A stretch of DNA of 41,703 bases from Streptomyces sp. SolWspMP-5a-2. GTDB lineage: Bacteria > Actinomycetota > Actinomycetes > Streptomycetales > Streptomycetaceae. Positions within the stretch are counted from its first letter, which is position 1. Each line of letters starts with the position of its first letter. A program made the translations under genes and the position numbers. A model generated the notes under the pieces. The model saw only the letters and a program-made list of their open reading frames with translations, was not told where the DNA came from and made no database searches. This document shows positions 1-41,703 of this stretch, piece after piece. The DNA lies in the NCBI RefSeq assembly GCF_900091845.1, contig NZ_FMCI01000160.1, positions 1 to 41,703 of the forward strand. Reading direction: 5' to 3'.

Positions 1-2
1 CC

Positions 3-10240
<10,238 letters not shown>

Positions 10241-10241
10241 C

Positions 10242-10245
10242 GGAG
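10242..10245 (+). promoter_or_regulatory. Ribosome binding site of gene 2
   Basis: GGAG lies 5 nt before the ATG at 10251. The other in-frame ATG at 10227 overlaps the previous coding region and has no purine-rich site in front, so the 10251 start is preferred. It also gives the typical docking start [18 protein letters not shown]. Confidence 0.6.
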
Positions 10246-10250
10246 CCAAC

Positions 10251-33392
<23,142 letters not shown>

Positions 33393-33411
33393 GACGAGCT
33401 TGATCCACCAC

Positions 33412-33418
33412 AGGAAGG
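33412..33418 (+). promoter_or_regulatory. Ribosome binding site of gene 3
   Basis: AGGAAGG lies 11 nt before the ATG at 33430, in the 37-bp gap after gene 2. An in-frame TTG at 33400 lies upstream of this site and would add ten residues unlike any docking domain, so it is not used. Confidence 0.6.
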
Positions 33419-33429
33419 TTCCCCCCGTC

Positions 33430-33530
33430 ATGCCCGATGACAAGAAGCTCGTCGACTACCTCAAGTGGGTCACGGCCGATCTGCACAAGACCCGCAGGCG
33501 GCTGGAGGAGGCCGAGGCCCACCGGCGCGA
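33430..33530 (+). other. N-terminal docking helix of gene 3
   Basis: [20 protein letters not shown] followed by [20 protein letters not shown] forms the familiar coiled-coil docking element that leads directly into the KS. It is expected to receive the docking tail of gene 2. Confidence 0.88.
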
Positions 33531-36500
33531 ACCCATCGCCGTCGTCGGCATGGCCTGTCGGCTGCCCGGCGGGGTGAACTCGCCCGAGGAGTACTGGAAC
33601 CTCCTCGACGAGGGCCGCGACGGCATCACGCCCTTCCCCGCCGACCGCGGCTGGGACCTCGACGCCCTCAACGGCGAGGGCCCCGGGAGCAGCGCCGCGG
33701 GCGAGGGCGGGTTCGTCGACGCGGCCGCCTTCGATGCTGGCTTCTTCGGGATCTCGCCCCGCGAGGCCGTCGCGATGGACCCGCAGCAGCGCATCCTGCT
33801 GGAGACGTCCTGGGAGGCCGTGGAGCGGGCCGGTATCGACCCGGTCTCGCTGCGCGGCAGCCGCACCGGCGTCTTCGTCGGCACCGCGGGCGTCGACTAC
33901 GTCGGCGTCGTCATGAACTCCCGCGAGGACGCCGAGGGGCACGCCACCACCGGCCTCACCGCGAGCGTCGTCTCCGGGCGCCTCTCCTACGCCTTCGACC
34001 TCGCGGGCCCTGCGGTCACCGTCGACACCGCCTGCTCGGCGTCCCTGGTCGCCATCCACCTGGCCGCGCAGGCCCTGCGCAACGGCGAGTGCGGCCTCGC
34101 CCTCGCGGGCGGCGTCACCGTCATGTCGACGCCCATGGGCTTCTCCGGCTTCACCCGCCAGGGCGGCATCTCCACCAGCGGCCGCTGCAAGGCCTTCGCC
34201 GACGACGCCGACGGCACCGGCTGGTCGGAGGGCGCGGGCGTCCTCGTCCTGGAGCGGCTCTCCGACGCCCGCCGCAACGGCCACCAGGTCCTCGCGGTGC
34301 TGCGCGGCTCCGCCATCAACCAGGACGGCGCCTCCAACGGCCTCACCGCCCCCAACGGCCCCTCGCAGCAGCGGGTGATCCGGCAGGCGCTGGCCGGTGC
34401 CGGACTCTCCTCCGCCGACGTCGACGCCGTCGAGGCGCACGGCACCGGCACCCCGCTCGGCGACCCGATCGAGGCGCAGGCGCTGCTGGCCACCTACGGC
34501 CAGGACCGCCCGGAGGACCGGCCGCTGCTGCTCGGCTCGGTGAAGTCCAACATCGGCCACTCGCAGGCCGCCGCCGGTGTCGCCGGGGTCATCAAGACGA
34601 TCCTCGCCATCCGGCACGGCGTCCTGCCCAAGTCGCTGCACATCGGCGAGGCGTCCACGCACGTCGACTGGAGCGCGGGCAACGTCGCGCTGCTCACCGA
34701 GCGCCGCGCCTGGCCCGAGACGGGCCGCCCGCGCCGGGCCGGTGTGTCGTCCTTCGGCATCAGCGGCACCAACGCGCACGTCCTCATCGAGCAGGCGCCG
34801 GACGCGGAACCCGCCGACGACGAGCCCGGGAAGCCGACCGCCACCCCCACCGTCGTCCCCTGGACGGTCTCCGCCAAGACGCGGGACGCCCTGGACGCCC
34901 AGCTCGCCAGGATCACGTCCGTCACCGGCGCCTCGCCGCTGGACCTCGGGTACTCGCTGGCCACCGGACGGTCCTCCTTCGAGCACCGCGCGGTGCTGCT
35001 GGCCGGTGCGGAGGGCGCTCCCGTGGAGGCGGCCAGGGGCCGTGCCGCGGAGCGCTCCCTCGCGGTGCTGTTCTCCGGTCAGGGTTCGCAGCGGGCCGGG
35101 ATGGGCCGTGAACTGCACGGCCGCTTCCCGGTGTTCGCCCAGACGCTGGACGCGGTCCTGGCCGCTCTTGACGTCCCGGAGCTGCGGGAGGTGCTGTTCG
35201 CGGAGGCCGACGACCGTCTGCACACGACCGGGTACACGCAGCCCGCGCTGTTCGCCGTCGAGGTCGCCCTCTACCGCCTGGTCGAATCGTGGGGTGTGCG
35301 CCCGGAGTTCGTGGCCGGTCACTCGATCGGTGAGATCGCGGCCGCGCACGTCGCCGGGGTGTTCTCCCTGGAGGACGCGTGCGCGCTGGTCTCGGCCCGT
35401 GCCCGTCTGATGCAGGAACTGCCGTCCGGCGGTGCCATGGTGGCCGTCCAGGCGACCGAGGCGGAGATCGCCGACCGGCTCACCGGCGGGGTCGCGCTCG
35501 CCGCCGTCAACGGGCCCGACTCCGTGGTCGTCGCCGGTGACGAGGCCGAAGTCCTGGCGCTCGCGGCCGAGTTCACCGCCGAGGGCCGCAAGACCTCCCG
35601 GCTCTCGGTCAGCCACGCCTTCCACTCGGCCCTCATGGACCCGATGCTGGACGCCTTCCGCGTCGTCGCCGAGGGCCTCACCTACGCCGAGCCGACGATC
35701 CCGGTCGTGTCCAACGTCACCGGCGCGCTCGCCACCCCCGGCCAACTCTCCACCGCTGATTACTGGGTGGAGCACGTCCGCTCCACCGTCCGGTTCGCCG
35801 ACGGCGTCCGCGCCCTCGCCGAAGCGGGCGCCGACGCCTACCTGGAGGTCGGCCCCGGCGGTGTCCTGACCGCCCTCACCCGGCAGACCCTCGACGCCAC
35901 CGACGCCGCCGACAGCGTGGCCGTCCCCGCGCTGCGCGCCCAGCGGCCCGAACAGGACGCCCTCCTCACCGGCCTCGCCCAGCTGCACGTGTCCGGCGTC
36001 CGGATCGACTGGCCCGCCTGGTTCGAGGGCACCGGCGCCCACCGCACCGAGCTGCCCACCTACGCCTGGCAGCACCGCCGCTACTGGCCCCGCCCGCTCG
36101 CCCACGCGGCCGACATCCCCGGCGCGGGACTCACCCCGGCCCAGCACCCGCTGCTCGGCGCCGCCGTCTCCCTCGCCGGGTCCGAGGGCGTCCTGCTCAC
36201 CGGACGGGTCGGACTGCGCACCCACCCCTGGCTCGCCGACCACACCATGGGCGGCCACATCCTCTTCCCCGCCACCGGCTTCCTCGAACTGGCCGTCCGC
36301 GCCGGTGACCAGGTCGGCTGCGGCCGGGTCCAGGAACTCGTCCTCACCACCCCCCTCGCCCTCGACCCGAAGGCCGCCGTCGCCGTCCAGGTCACCGTCG
36401 GCACCCCCGACGCCTCCGGCGGACGCCCCCTGGGCATCCACTCCAGGCCCGCCGACGCGCCCGCCGACGAGCCGTGGACCCAGCACGCCGACGGCGTCCT

Positions 36501-39500
36501 CGTCCCCGGCGAGCACCGGGTGCCCTTCGAGGAGACCGCCTGGCCGCCCGTCGACGCCACCCCCGTCGACCTCACCGGCTTCTACGAGCGCACCGAGTAC
36601 GGCCCCGTCTTCCAGGGCCTGCGCGCCGCCTGGACCCGCGGCGACGACGTCTTCGCCGAGCTGGAACTGCCCGCCCGCGCCGACGACGCCGCCCTCTTCG
36701 GCATGCACCCCGCCCTGCTCACCGCCGCCCTCCACGCGGTGGAGTACGTCGACCTCAAGGACGCCGACCAGGGCCTGCTGCCGTTCTCCTGGTCCGACGT
36801 CACCCTGCACGCCTCCGGCGCCACCCGGCTGCGGGTACGCATCGGCAAGGGCGGCGAGGACACCGTCTCCCTCGCCGCCGTCGACACCGCCGGACGCCCC
36901 GTGCTGTCCGTCGCCGCGCTCGCCCTGCGCCCCTCGTCCGCCGCCCGGCTGCTCGGCCCCGGCGCCACCGACCGGGCCTGCCTGCTGCGCCTGGACTGGG
37001 TGCCCGCCGACCCCGGCGGCACGACCGCCCCCGGCCCCCGCGCGGGCCTGGGCACCGACCCCTTCGGCACCGGCACCACCCTCACCTCCCTCGACGAGGT
37101 CACCGAGGACGGCACCGTCGTCCTCGTGCCCGTCCCCGACAACGGCGACGACCCGGTCGCCGCCACCCACGAGGCGACCCGCGCCACCCTCGCCCTGCTC
37201 CAGGAGTGGCTGGCCGCGCCCCGGCCCGCGGGCGCCCGCCTCGTCTTCGTCGCCCGCGGCGTCGTCGGCGCCGTCCCCGGCGACCCGGCGGAGAACCTCG
37301 CTGGCGCCGCCGTCTGGGGCATGGTCCGCACCGCCCAGGGCGAACACCCCGGCAGCCTCACCCTCGTCGACCTCGAACCCGGCACCCCGCTGCCCCTGGA
37401 CGAGATCCTCGCCGCCGACGAACCGCAGAACGCCGTCCGCTCCGGACAGCTCCTCGTCGGCCGCCTCGCCCAGCTCCCCCCGCCCGCGGGGGACCAGGAC
37501 GGACCCGAGCGCCCCGACCTCTTCGGCGGCGCCCGCGGCGGCACCGTCCTCATCACCGGCGGCACCGGCACCCTCGGCGCGCTCACGGCCCGCCACCTCG
37601 TCGCCCACCACGACGTCACCCGGCTGCTGCTGGTCGGACGGCGCGGACCCGACGCCCCCGGCGCCGCCGAACTCGCCGCCGAACTGCGTGAGTCGGGCGC
37701 CGACGTCACCGTCGCCGCCTGCGACGTCACCGACCGGGACGCCCTGGCCGCCCTCCTGGACGGCCTGGACGACGCCCACCCGCTCACCGGCGTCGTCCAC
37801 GCCGCCGGCATCCTCGACGATGCCGTCGTCACCTCCCTCACCCCCGAGCGCCTCGCCGGAGTGCTGCGCCCCAAGGCCGACGCCGCCTGGCACCTGCACG
37901 ACCTCACCCGCCACCTCGACCTCGACGCGTTCGTCCTCTACTCCTCCATCTCCGGTGTCACCGCGCGCGCCGGACAGGCCAACTACGTCGCCGCCAACCT
38001 CGTCCTCGACACCCTCGCGCAGCACCGCGCCGCCCAGGGCCTGCCCGCCCTGTCCGTCGCCTGGGGCGCCTGGGACCTCGACGACGGCATGGCGGGCGAC
38101 CTGCTCACCGACGCCGGACGCCAGCGCATCCGCTCCCGCGGCATCGACACCCTGCCCAGCGACCGCGCCCTCGACCTGCTCGACGCGGCCCTGGCCCGCA
38201 GGCTCCCGTTCGTCGTGGCCACCACCCTGGGCACGCCCCCGGCCGCCGTCCACGCCGACGAGGTGCCGCCGCTGATGCGCGGCCTGGTCACCGCACCCCG
38301 CAGGACCGCCGCGGCCGCGGGCCCGGCCCGGGTCCTCGACGCGGCCTCCTTCCGCGAGAGCTTCGCCTCCCTCTCCGCCGCCGACCAGGAGAGCGCCCTG
38401 CGGGACCTGGTCACCGCCTGTTCCGCCGAACTCCTCGGCCACACCGACCCGACCGAGATCGACCCCGAGCGCGACTTCCTCGAACTCGGCTTCGACTCCC
38501 TGATCGGCATCGAGCTGCGCCGCAAGCTCAGCGAGGTCACCGGCCTCCAGCTGCCCGCCAGCATCGTCTACGACAGCGGCTCCCCGAACGGCCTCACCGC
38601 CTGGCTGCGCACCGAACTCGGCGCCCAGGGCGGCGCCGCCCCGCAGACCGGCGCGGCCGGCGGCCCCACCGAGAACGACTCCATGGAGCGCCTCTTCCTC
38701 GACGGACTCGCCCAGGGCAAGCTGCGCGAGGCCCAGCGGATGCTCGCCACCGTCGCCGCGCTCCGCCCGTCCTTCGAGGTCACCGCCGAACTGGAGGACC
38801 TGCCCTGGCCGGTGACGCTCGCCGAGGGACCCGCCGCCACCCGGCTGGTCTGCGTCAGCGCGCCCACCGCCAACGGCGGCGTCCACCAGTACGCCACCCT
38901 CTCCGGGCACTTCAGGGGCCGCCGCGACGTCTCCGCCCTGCCCCTGGTCGGCTTCAACACCGGTGAGGCGCTGCCCGCCCACCCCGCCGCGGCCGCCCGG
39001 GTCATCGCCGAGAGCGCCCTCCAGGCCGCCGACGGCAAGCCCTTCGTCCTCGTCGGCCACTCCTCCGGCGGCTCCCTCGCCTACGCGGCGGCCGGGGTCC
39101 TGGAGAGCACCTGGGGCATCCGCCCGACCGCCGTCGTCCTCCTCGACACCCTCAGCATCCAGCACAACAGCGACGAGGGCGTCGACTACAACGGCATGAT
39201 GAAGTTCAACTTCACCGCCGTCGACGACTCCCCGGTGCGCCTCACCAACTCGCGCCTCTCCGCGATGGGCCGCTGGATGGTGCTCCTCAACGCCCTGGAC
39301 GTGACCCCCACCACCGCGCCCGTCCTGGAGATCAAGTGCACCCGGGCGCTCATCGAGGGCGTCCCCGCGCCCGACCCGGAGCGGCTGCACATCCCGGTCG
39401 TGCCCGGCGCCGACGTGCTGCCCCTCGACTCCGACCACCTGTCCCTCATCCGTGAGGACTCGGGACCCGCCGCCGACCTCGTCCACGAGTGGCTCACCGC

Positions 39501-39549
39501 CCTGGAGGATCGGGCCGCGGCGGAGCCGGAGGCGGTGCCCGCGGGCTGA
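33430..39549 (+). CDS. Terminal type I polyketide synthase with thioesterase (module H)
   Basis: About 2039 residues: docking coiled coil 1-34, KS from 35, AT ~541, DH ~897, KR ~1367, ACP ~1651, thioesterase ~1754 to the end. It performs the last malonyl extension and releases the chain by hydrolysis or macrolactonisation. The KS has TACSAS (Cys 34033-34035), the AT has GHSIGE and HAFHS, the KR is intact and B-type, and the TE has GHSSGG. The DH keeps its His but has Thr for the catalytic Asp, so a beta-hydroxyl at C3 is expected. There is no ER. The gene starts 37 bp after gene 2 and is followed by a strong hairpin, so it probably closes the operon. Being a separate one-module TE protein, it most likely receives the chain from gene 2. 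Macrolactone versus linear acid cannot be decided here. Confidence 0.96.
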   Translation: MPDDKKLVDYLKWVTADLHKTRRRLEEAEAHRREPIAVVGMACRLPGGVNSPEEYWNLLDEGRDGITPFPADRGWDLDALNGEGPGSSAAGEGGFVDAAAFDAGFFGISPREAVAMDPQQRILLETSWEAVERAGIDPVSLRGSRTGVFVGTAGVDYVGVVMNSREDAEGHATTGLTASVVSGRLSYAFDLAGPAVTVDTACSASLVAIHLAAQALRNGECGLALAGGVTVMSTPMGFSGFTRQGGISTSGRCKAFADDADGTGWSEGAGVLVLERLSDARRNGHQVLAVLRGSAINQDGASNGLTAPNGPSQQRVIRQALAGAGLSSADVDAVEAHGTGTPLGDPIEAQALLATYGQDRPEDRPLLLGSVKSNIGHSQAAAGVAGVIKTILAIRHGVLPKSLHIGEASTHVDWSAGNVALLTERRAWPETGRPRRAGVSSFGISGTNAHVLIEQAPDAEPADDEPGKPTATPTVVPWTVSAKTRDALDAQLARITSVTGASPLDLGYSLATGRSSFEHRAVLLAGAEGAPVEAARGRAAERSLAVLFSGQGSQRAGMGRELHGRFPVFAQTLDAVLAALDVPELREVLFAEADDRLHTTGYTQPALFAVEVALYRLVESWGVRPEFVAGHSIGEIAAAHVAGVFSLEDACALVSARARLMQELPSGGAMVAVQATEAEIADRLTGGVALAAVNGPDSVVVAGDEAEVLALAAEFTAEGRKTSRLSVSHAFHSALMDPMLDAFRVVAEGLTYAEPTIPVVSNVTGALATPGQLSTADYWVEHVRSTVRFADGVRALAEAGADAYLEVGPGGVLTALTRQTLDATDAADSVAVPALRAQRPEQDALLTGLAQLHVSGVRIDWPAWFEGTGAHRTELPTYAWQHRRYWPRPLAHAADIPGAGLTPAQHPLLGAAVSLAGSEGVLLTGRVGLRTHPWLADHTMGGHILFPATGFLELAVRAGDQVGCGRVQELVLTTPLALDPKAAVAVQVTVGTPDASGGRPLGIHSRPADAPADEPWTQHADGVLVPGEHRVPFEETAWPPVDATPVDLTGFYERTEYGPVFQGLRAAWTRGDDVFAELELPARADDAALFGMHPALLTAALHAVEYVDLKDADQGLLPFSWSDVTLHASGATRLRVRIGKGGEDTVSLAAVDTAGRPVLSVAALALRPSSAARLLGPGATDRACLLRLDWVPADPGGTTAPGPRAGLGTDPFGTGTTLTSLDEVTEDGTVVLVPVPDNGDDPVAATHEATRATLALLQEWLAAPRPAGARLVFVARGVVGAVPGDPAENLAGAAVWGMVRTAQGEHPGSLTLVDLEPGTPLPLDEILAADEPQNAVRSGQLLVGRLAQLPPPAGDQDGPERPDLFGGARGGTVLITGGTGTLGALTARHLVAHHDVTRLLLVGRRGPDAPGAAELAAELRESGADVTVAACDVTDRDALAALLDGLDDAHPLTGVVHAAGILDDAVVTSLTPERLAGVLRPKADAAWHLHDLTRHLDLDAFVLYSSISGVTARAGQANYVAANLVLDTLAQHRAAQGLPALSVAWGAWDLDDGMAGDLLTDAGRQRIRSRGIDTLPSDRALDLLDAALARRLPFVVATTLGTPPAAVHADEVPPLMRGLVTAPRRTAAAAGPARVLDAASFRESFASLSAADQESALRDLVTACSAELLGHTDPTEIDPERDFLELGFDSLIGIELRRKLSEVTGLQLPASIVYDSGSPNGLTAWLRTELGAQGGAAPQTGAAGGPTENDSMERLFLDGLAQGKLREAQRMLATVAALRPSFEVTAELEDLPWPVTLAEGPAATRLVCVSAPTANGGVHQYATLSGHFRGRRDVSALPLVGFNTGEALPAHPAAAARVIAESALQAADGKPFVLVGHSSGGSLAYAAAGVLESTWGIRPTAVVLLDTLSIQHNSDEGVDYNGMMKFNFTAVDDSPVRLTNSRLSAMGRWMVLLNALDVTPTTAPVLEIKCTRALIEGVPAPDPERLHIPVVPGADVLPLDSDHLSLIREDSGPAADLVHEWLTALEDRAAAEPEAVPAG
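33532..38610 (+). other. PKS module H: KS-AT(malonyl)-DH(inactive)-KR-ACP
   Basis: KS Cys at 34033-34035. AT Ser at 35323-35325 and HAFHS at 35614-35628 (malonyl). DH is described separately. KR from ~37530: GGTGTLG, GILDDA (B-type), Ser-Tyr-Asn in [19 protein letters not shown] with Tyr at 37984-37986. [19 protein letters not shown] with Ser at 38497-38499. This ACP is the most divergent of the window, as is common for the carrier in front of a TE. Expected beta-carbon: hydroxyl (C3). Confidence 0.92.
36120..36940 (+). other. Dehydratase of module H, probably inactive (Asp to Thr)
   Basis: The fold and the His motif [10 protein letters not shown] (His 36241-36243) and YGPVFQGL are conserved. 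The second catalytic motif reads [11 protein letters not shown]: the Asp, which in DEBS-type DHs works with His, is Thr (ACC at 36721-36723). The DHs of modules D, E and G keep the Asp at this place. Family knowledge predicts loss of dehydration, and no ER follows that would need an enoyl product. Residual activity cannot be excluded from sequence alone. Confidence 0.8.
38690..39525 (+). other. Type I thioesterase domain (chain release)
   Basis: Alpha/beta-hydrolase domain fused to the C-terminus of module H. The nucleophile is in GHSSGG (Ser 39061-39063), the probable Asp in VVLLDTLS (39145-39147) and the His in DSDHLSLI (39436-39438), the Ser-Asp-His arrangement of PKS terminal TEs. It takes the finished chain from the last ACP and releases it by cyclisation or hydrolysis. 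The preceding stretch ([20 protein letters not shown]) is the usual ACP-TE linker. Confidence 0.93.
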
Positions 39550-39562
39550 GCACCCCGTACCC

Positions 39563-39613
39563 CTCCGAAGGCCCAGGACCGGTCGCACCGCCACCGGTCC
39601 CGGGACTTCGGAG
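39563..39613 (+). terminator. Large hairpin 14 bp after the gene 3 stop, likely terminator
   Basis: Two 21-nt arms (39563-39583 and 39593-39613) pair over a 9-nt loop (39584-39592): 8 bp, mismatch, 3 bp, mismatch, 8 bp, including CCGAAG/CTTCGG and GGACCGGT/ACCGGTCC. No U-run follows, which is common for Streptomyces terminators. Its position directly after the TE gene suggests the end of the gene 1-3 transcript. It could also act as a processing or stability element. Confidence 0.7.
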
Positions 39614-39821
39614 TACCCCCGGACGCGTGCGCGGAAATATTCCCGGGGCCGCCCCCGAACGCGTCCGTGAATAGCGAAGACAGTCGAGGGAATCCACCAG
39701 TCCTTCGCGCCCCGCCCCGCCGCCGCCGAGCTCCCGCACGCCCGCGACGTCCCCATGCTCTAGGGAAACACGCAGTCCGAGATCGCCAAACTGGCCTTCG
39801 GAACGGTCGGGTCGTGGAATT

Positions 39822-39856
39822 CGGAAATCGCCGTTCACCGAACTTCGCGTTTTCCG
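39822..39856 (+). promoter_or_regulatory. Imperfect dyad just upstream of the gene 4 ribosome site
   Basis: Outer arms CGGAAATCGC (39822-39831) and GCGTTTTCCG (39847-39856) pair at 9 of 10 positions. Inside them GTTC (39833-39836) and GAAC (39840-39843) pair over ACC. The structure ends 9 nt before the purine-rich ribosome site. It may be a repressor operator or an mRNA leader hairpin affecting expression of gene 4; the sequence alone does not decide. Confidence 0.5.
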
Positions 39857-39865
39857 GAATCTCAT

Positions 39866-39872
39866 GGAGAGG
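39866..39872 (+). promoter_or_regulatory. Ribosome binding site of gene 4
   Basis: GGAGAGG lies 11 nt before the ATG at 39884. An in-frame GTG at 39872 overlaps this site and is unlikely as a start; the ATG gives a standard docking helix. Confidence 0.6.
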
Positions 39873-39883
39873 TGGGCTACCTG

Positions 39884-39985
39884 ATGTCGAACGAGGACAA
39901 GCTCCGCGCGTACCTCAAGCGGGCCGTCGCCGACCTTCAGGAGGCCAGGCAGCAGCTCAGCGAGGCCGAGGACCGCGACCGCGAG
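39884..39985 (+). other. N-terminal docking helix of gene 4
   Basis: [20 protein letters not shown] and the following [20 protein letters not shown] form a class 1 docking coiled coil. The partner tail is not in this window: the only protein encoded just upstream ends in a TE. The cognate PKS must be coded elsewhere in the cluster. Confidence 0.85.
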
Positions 39986-41703
39986 CCCATCGCCGTCGTC
40001 GGCATGGCCTGCCGCTACCCCGGCGGCGTCCGCACCCCCGACGACCTGTGGGACCTGGCCGCCGACGGCGTCGACGCCATCTCCCCCTTCCCCGCCAACC
40101 GCGGCTGGGACCTGGACCGGCTGTTCCACCCGGACCCCGCGCACCACGGCACCACCTACGCGCGCGAGGGCGGATTCCTGCACACCGCGGGCGAGTTCGA
40201 CCCGGCCTTCTTCGGTATCTCGCCGCGCGAGGCCCTCGCCATGGACCCCCAGCAGCGCCTGCTCCTGGAGACGTCCTGGGAGGCCCTGGAGCGCGCCGGG
40301 ATCGTCCCCGACACCCTCACCGGCAGCAGCACCGGCGTCTTCGTCGGCACCGGCCACGGCGACTACGACGGCGCCTCCCGGGGCCGTCAGGAAGAGGTCG
40401 CGGGACACCTGCTGACCGGCAACACCGTCGCCGTCGCCTCCGGCCGCCTCTCCTACACGTACGGCTTCGAGGGCCCCGCGGTCACCGTCGACACCGCCTG
40501 CTCCTCCTCCCTGGTCGCGCTCCACCTCGCGGTCAGGTCCCTGCGCCAGGGCGAGTGCTCCCTCGCCCTCGCGGGCGGCGCCACCGTGATGTCGACGCCG
40601 AAGATGTTCACCGAGTTCTCCCGGCAGCGCGGCCTCGCCGCCGACGGCCGCTGCAAGGCGTTCGCCGAGGGCGCCGACGGCACCGCCTGGTCCGAGGGCG
40701 TCGGCCTGATCCTCCTGGAGCGCCTCTCCGACGCCCGCCGCAACGGCCACCAGGTCCTCGCCGTGGTCCGCGGCTCGGCCATCAACCAGGACGGCGCCTC
40801 CAACGGCCTCACCGCCCCCAACGGCCCCTCCCAGCAGCGTCTGATCCGCCAGGCCCTCATCGACTCGGGGCTCACCGCGGGCGAGGTCGACGTCGTCGAG
40901 GCGCACGGCACCGGCACCACCCTCGGCGACCCCATCGAGGCGCAGGCGCTCCTCGCCACCTACGGCCAGGACCGGGGCGACTCCCAGCCGCTGCTGCTCG
41001 GCTCCCTCAAGTCCAACACCGGCCACACGCAGGCCGCTTCGGGTGTCGCGGGCGTCATCAAGATGGTGCAGGCCATGCGGCACGGCATCCTCCCCAAGAG
41101 CCTCCACATCGACGCGCCGACCCCGCACGCCGACTGGGCGGACGGCGGTGTCGAACTCCTCACCGACCACACCGTCTGGCCCGAGACCGGCCGTCCGCGC
41201 CGGGCCGCCGTGTCGTCGTTCGGCGTCAGCGGCACCAACGCGCACCTGGTCCTGGAGCAGGCGCCCGCCGAGGACCGCGCGGAGGAGAAGGCGGAGCCCG
41301 CCGACGCCGACGGCCGCTGGCTGCCCTGGGTGATCTCCGGCAAGACCCGCACCGCGGTCCGCGAGCAGGCCGCCCGCCTCGCCGACGCCGTCCGCTCCTC
41401 GGACGCGGGCGCGCTCGACGTGGCCCACGCCCTGGCCGCCACCCGGGTCGCCATGGACCACCGCGCGGTCGTCGTCGGACGAGCCACCGCCGACCTGCTC
41501 ACCGGCCTCGACGCGCTCGCCGCGGGCGAGTCCTCACCCGCCACGGTGACCGCCACCGTGGGGGAGGGCACCGCGGGAACCGTCTTCGTCTTCCCGGGCC
41601 AGGGCTCCCAGTGGACCGGTATGGCAGTCGAACTCCTCGCCACCTCGCCGGAGTTCGCGTCCCGGATCGCCGAGTGTGCTGCCGCGCTCGCTCCGTTCAC
41701 CGA
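39884..41703 (+). CDS. Modular type I polyketide synthase, 3'-truncated (docking-KS-AT start)
   Basis: The frame is open for 606 codons and leaves the window without a stop. Residues 1-34 form a docking coiled coil ([20 protein letters not shown]), so the protein receives a chain from another PKS rather than starting one. The KS spans about 35-458 with TACSSS (Cys 40499-40501), EAHGTGT and KSNTGH, an ordinary extension KS and not a decarboxylating KSQ. The AT begins at about residue 564 with [20 protein letters not shown]. That opening differs from the other seven ATs ([13 protein letters not shown] type) and resembles methylmalonyl-type ATs, but the specificity motifs lie beyond the end. The gene is preceded by a probable terminator and its own leader, so it is likely a separate transcript. 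Its place in the assembly line is unknown because the gene before it ends in a releasing TE. Confidence 0.95.
   Translation, partial: MSNEDKLRAYLKRAVADLQEARQQLSEAEDRDREPIAVVGMACRYPGGVRTPDDLWDLAADGVDAISPFPANRGWDLDRLFHPDPAHHGTTYAREGGFLHTAGEFDPAFFGISPREALAMDPQQRLLLETSWEALERAGIVPDTLTGSSTGVFVGTGHGDYDGASRGRQEEVAGHLLTGNTVAVASGRLSYTYGFEGPAVTVDTACSSSLVALHLAVRSLRQGECSLALAGGATVMSTPKMFTEFSRQRGLAADGRCKAFAEGADGTAWSEGVGLILLERLSDARRNGHQVLAVVRGSAINQDGASNGLTAPNGPSQQRLIRQALIDSGLTAGEVDVVEAHGTGTTLGDPIEAQALLATYGQDRGDSQPLLLGSLKSNTGHTQAASGVAGVIKMVQAMRHGILPKSLHIDAPTPHADWADGGVELLTDHTVWPETGRPRRAAVSSFGVSGTNAHLVLEQAPAEDRAEEKAEPADADGRWLPWVISGKTRTAVREQAARLADAVRSSDAGALDVAHALAATRVAMDHRAVVVGRATADLLTGLDALAAGESSPATVTATVGEGTAGTVFVFPGQGSQWTGMAVELLATSPEFASRIAECAAALAPFT

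Larger units (their letters stand above)
39614..39883 (+). other. Non-coding leader region before gene 4
   Basis: The longest gene-free stretch of the window. It contains AT-richer patches (for example GCGGAAATATTCC at about 39631 and GGAATTCGGAAAT at about 39817) that contrast with the surrounding coding DNA, as expected for a promoter region, but I cannot name a -35/-10 pair with confidence. It also holds a dyad near its 3' end (separate entry) and a short stretch resembling a response-regulator helix-turn-helix (see findings). I see no complete gene on either strand. Confidence 0.5.

Noticed and set aside
33400..33429. TTG start for gene 3 at 33400
   Set aside because: It lies upstream of the AGGAAGG site that serves the ATG at 33430 and adds an uncharacteristic [10 protein letters not shown] segment.
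39452..39674. Short open frames over the end of gene 3 and the following gap
   Set aside because: They are Arg/Pro-rich, overlap the TE in another frame, cover the hairpin, and have no ribosome site or family resemblance.

Overview
The window is an interior slice of a modular (cis-AT) type I polyketide synthase (PKS) cluster. The very high GC content, the strong G/C bias at third codon positions and the domain style point to Streptomyces or a close actinomycete relative. All recognisable genes lie on the + strand. No tRNA, rRNA, CRISPR array, insertion sequence, tailoring, resistance, transport or regulator gene is present intact.

Layout. (1) Positions 3-10240: the 3' part of a PKS gene entering from upstream. 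It carries the end of one module (KR-ACP, 'A'), then module B (KS-AT-inactive KR-ACP) and module C (KS-AT-KR-ACP) with a C-terminal docking domain. The reading frame breaks near 6822-6826, between KS and AT of module C. (2) 10251-33392: a giant four-module PKS of about 7713 aa. Modules D, E and G are KS-AT-DH-ER-KR-ACP; module F is KS-AT-inactive KR-ACP. (3) 33430-39549: a one-module PKS (H: KS-AT-DH-KR-ACP) ending in a thioesterase, so this protein releases the chain. Its DH lacks the catalytic Asp. (4) 39550-39883: a 334-bp non-coding gap with a large hairpin just after the stop codon and a second dyad just before the next ribosome site. (5) 39884 to the end: the start of another PKS gene (docking helix, KS, beginning of AT) that runs out of the window.

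Working together. Docking domains at the ends of genes 1-3 and the 10-bp and 37-bp gene junctions suggest one operon and the order gene 1 > gene 2 > gene 3. All seven complete ATs carry malonyl-type motifs (GHSxGE and HAFHS), so this part of the chain should have no methyl branches. Counting the TE-bound carboxyl as C1, the predicted oxidation pattern is C3-OH (H), C5-CH2 (G), C7-ketone (F), C9-CH2 (E, with a caveat about its DH), C11-CH2 (D), C13-OH (C), C15-ketone (B), and at least a reduced C17 (A). All active KRs have the LDD motif (B-type). A 3-OH/7-ketone pair could close to a six-membered hemiketal. I cannot tie the set to a named compound.

The most informative points are two independently inactivated KRs, the Asp-to-Thr DH in the releasing module, the frameshift, near-duplicate ER-KR and AT tracts that suggest gene conversion, and a further PKS gene placed after the TE gene behind its own apparent terminator and leader. 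No loading module is visible, and the start of the pathway lies outside the window.
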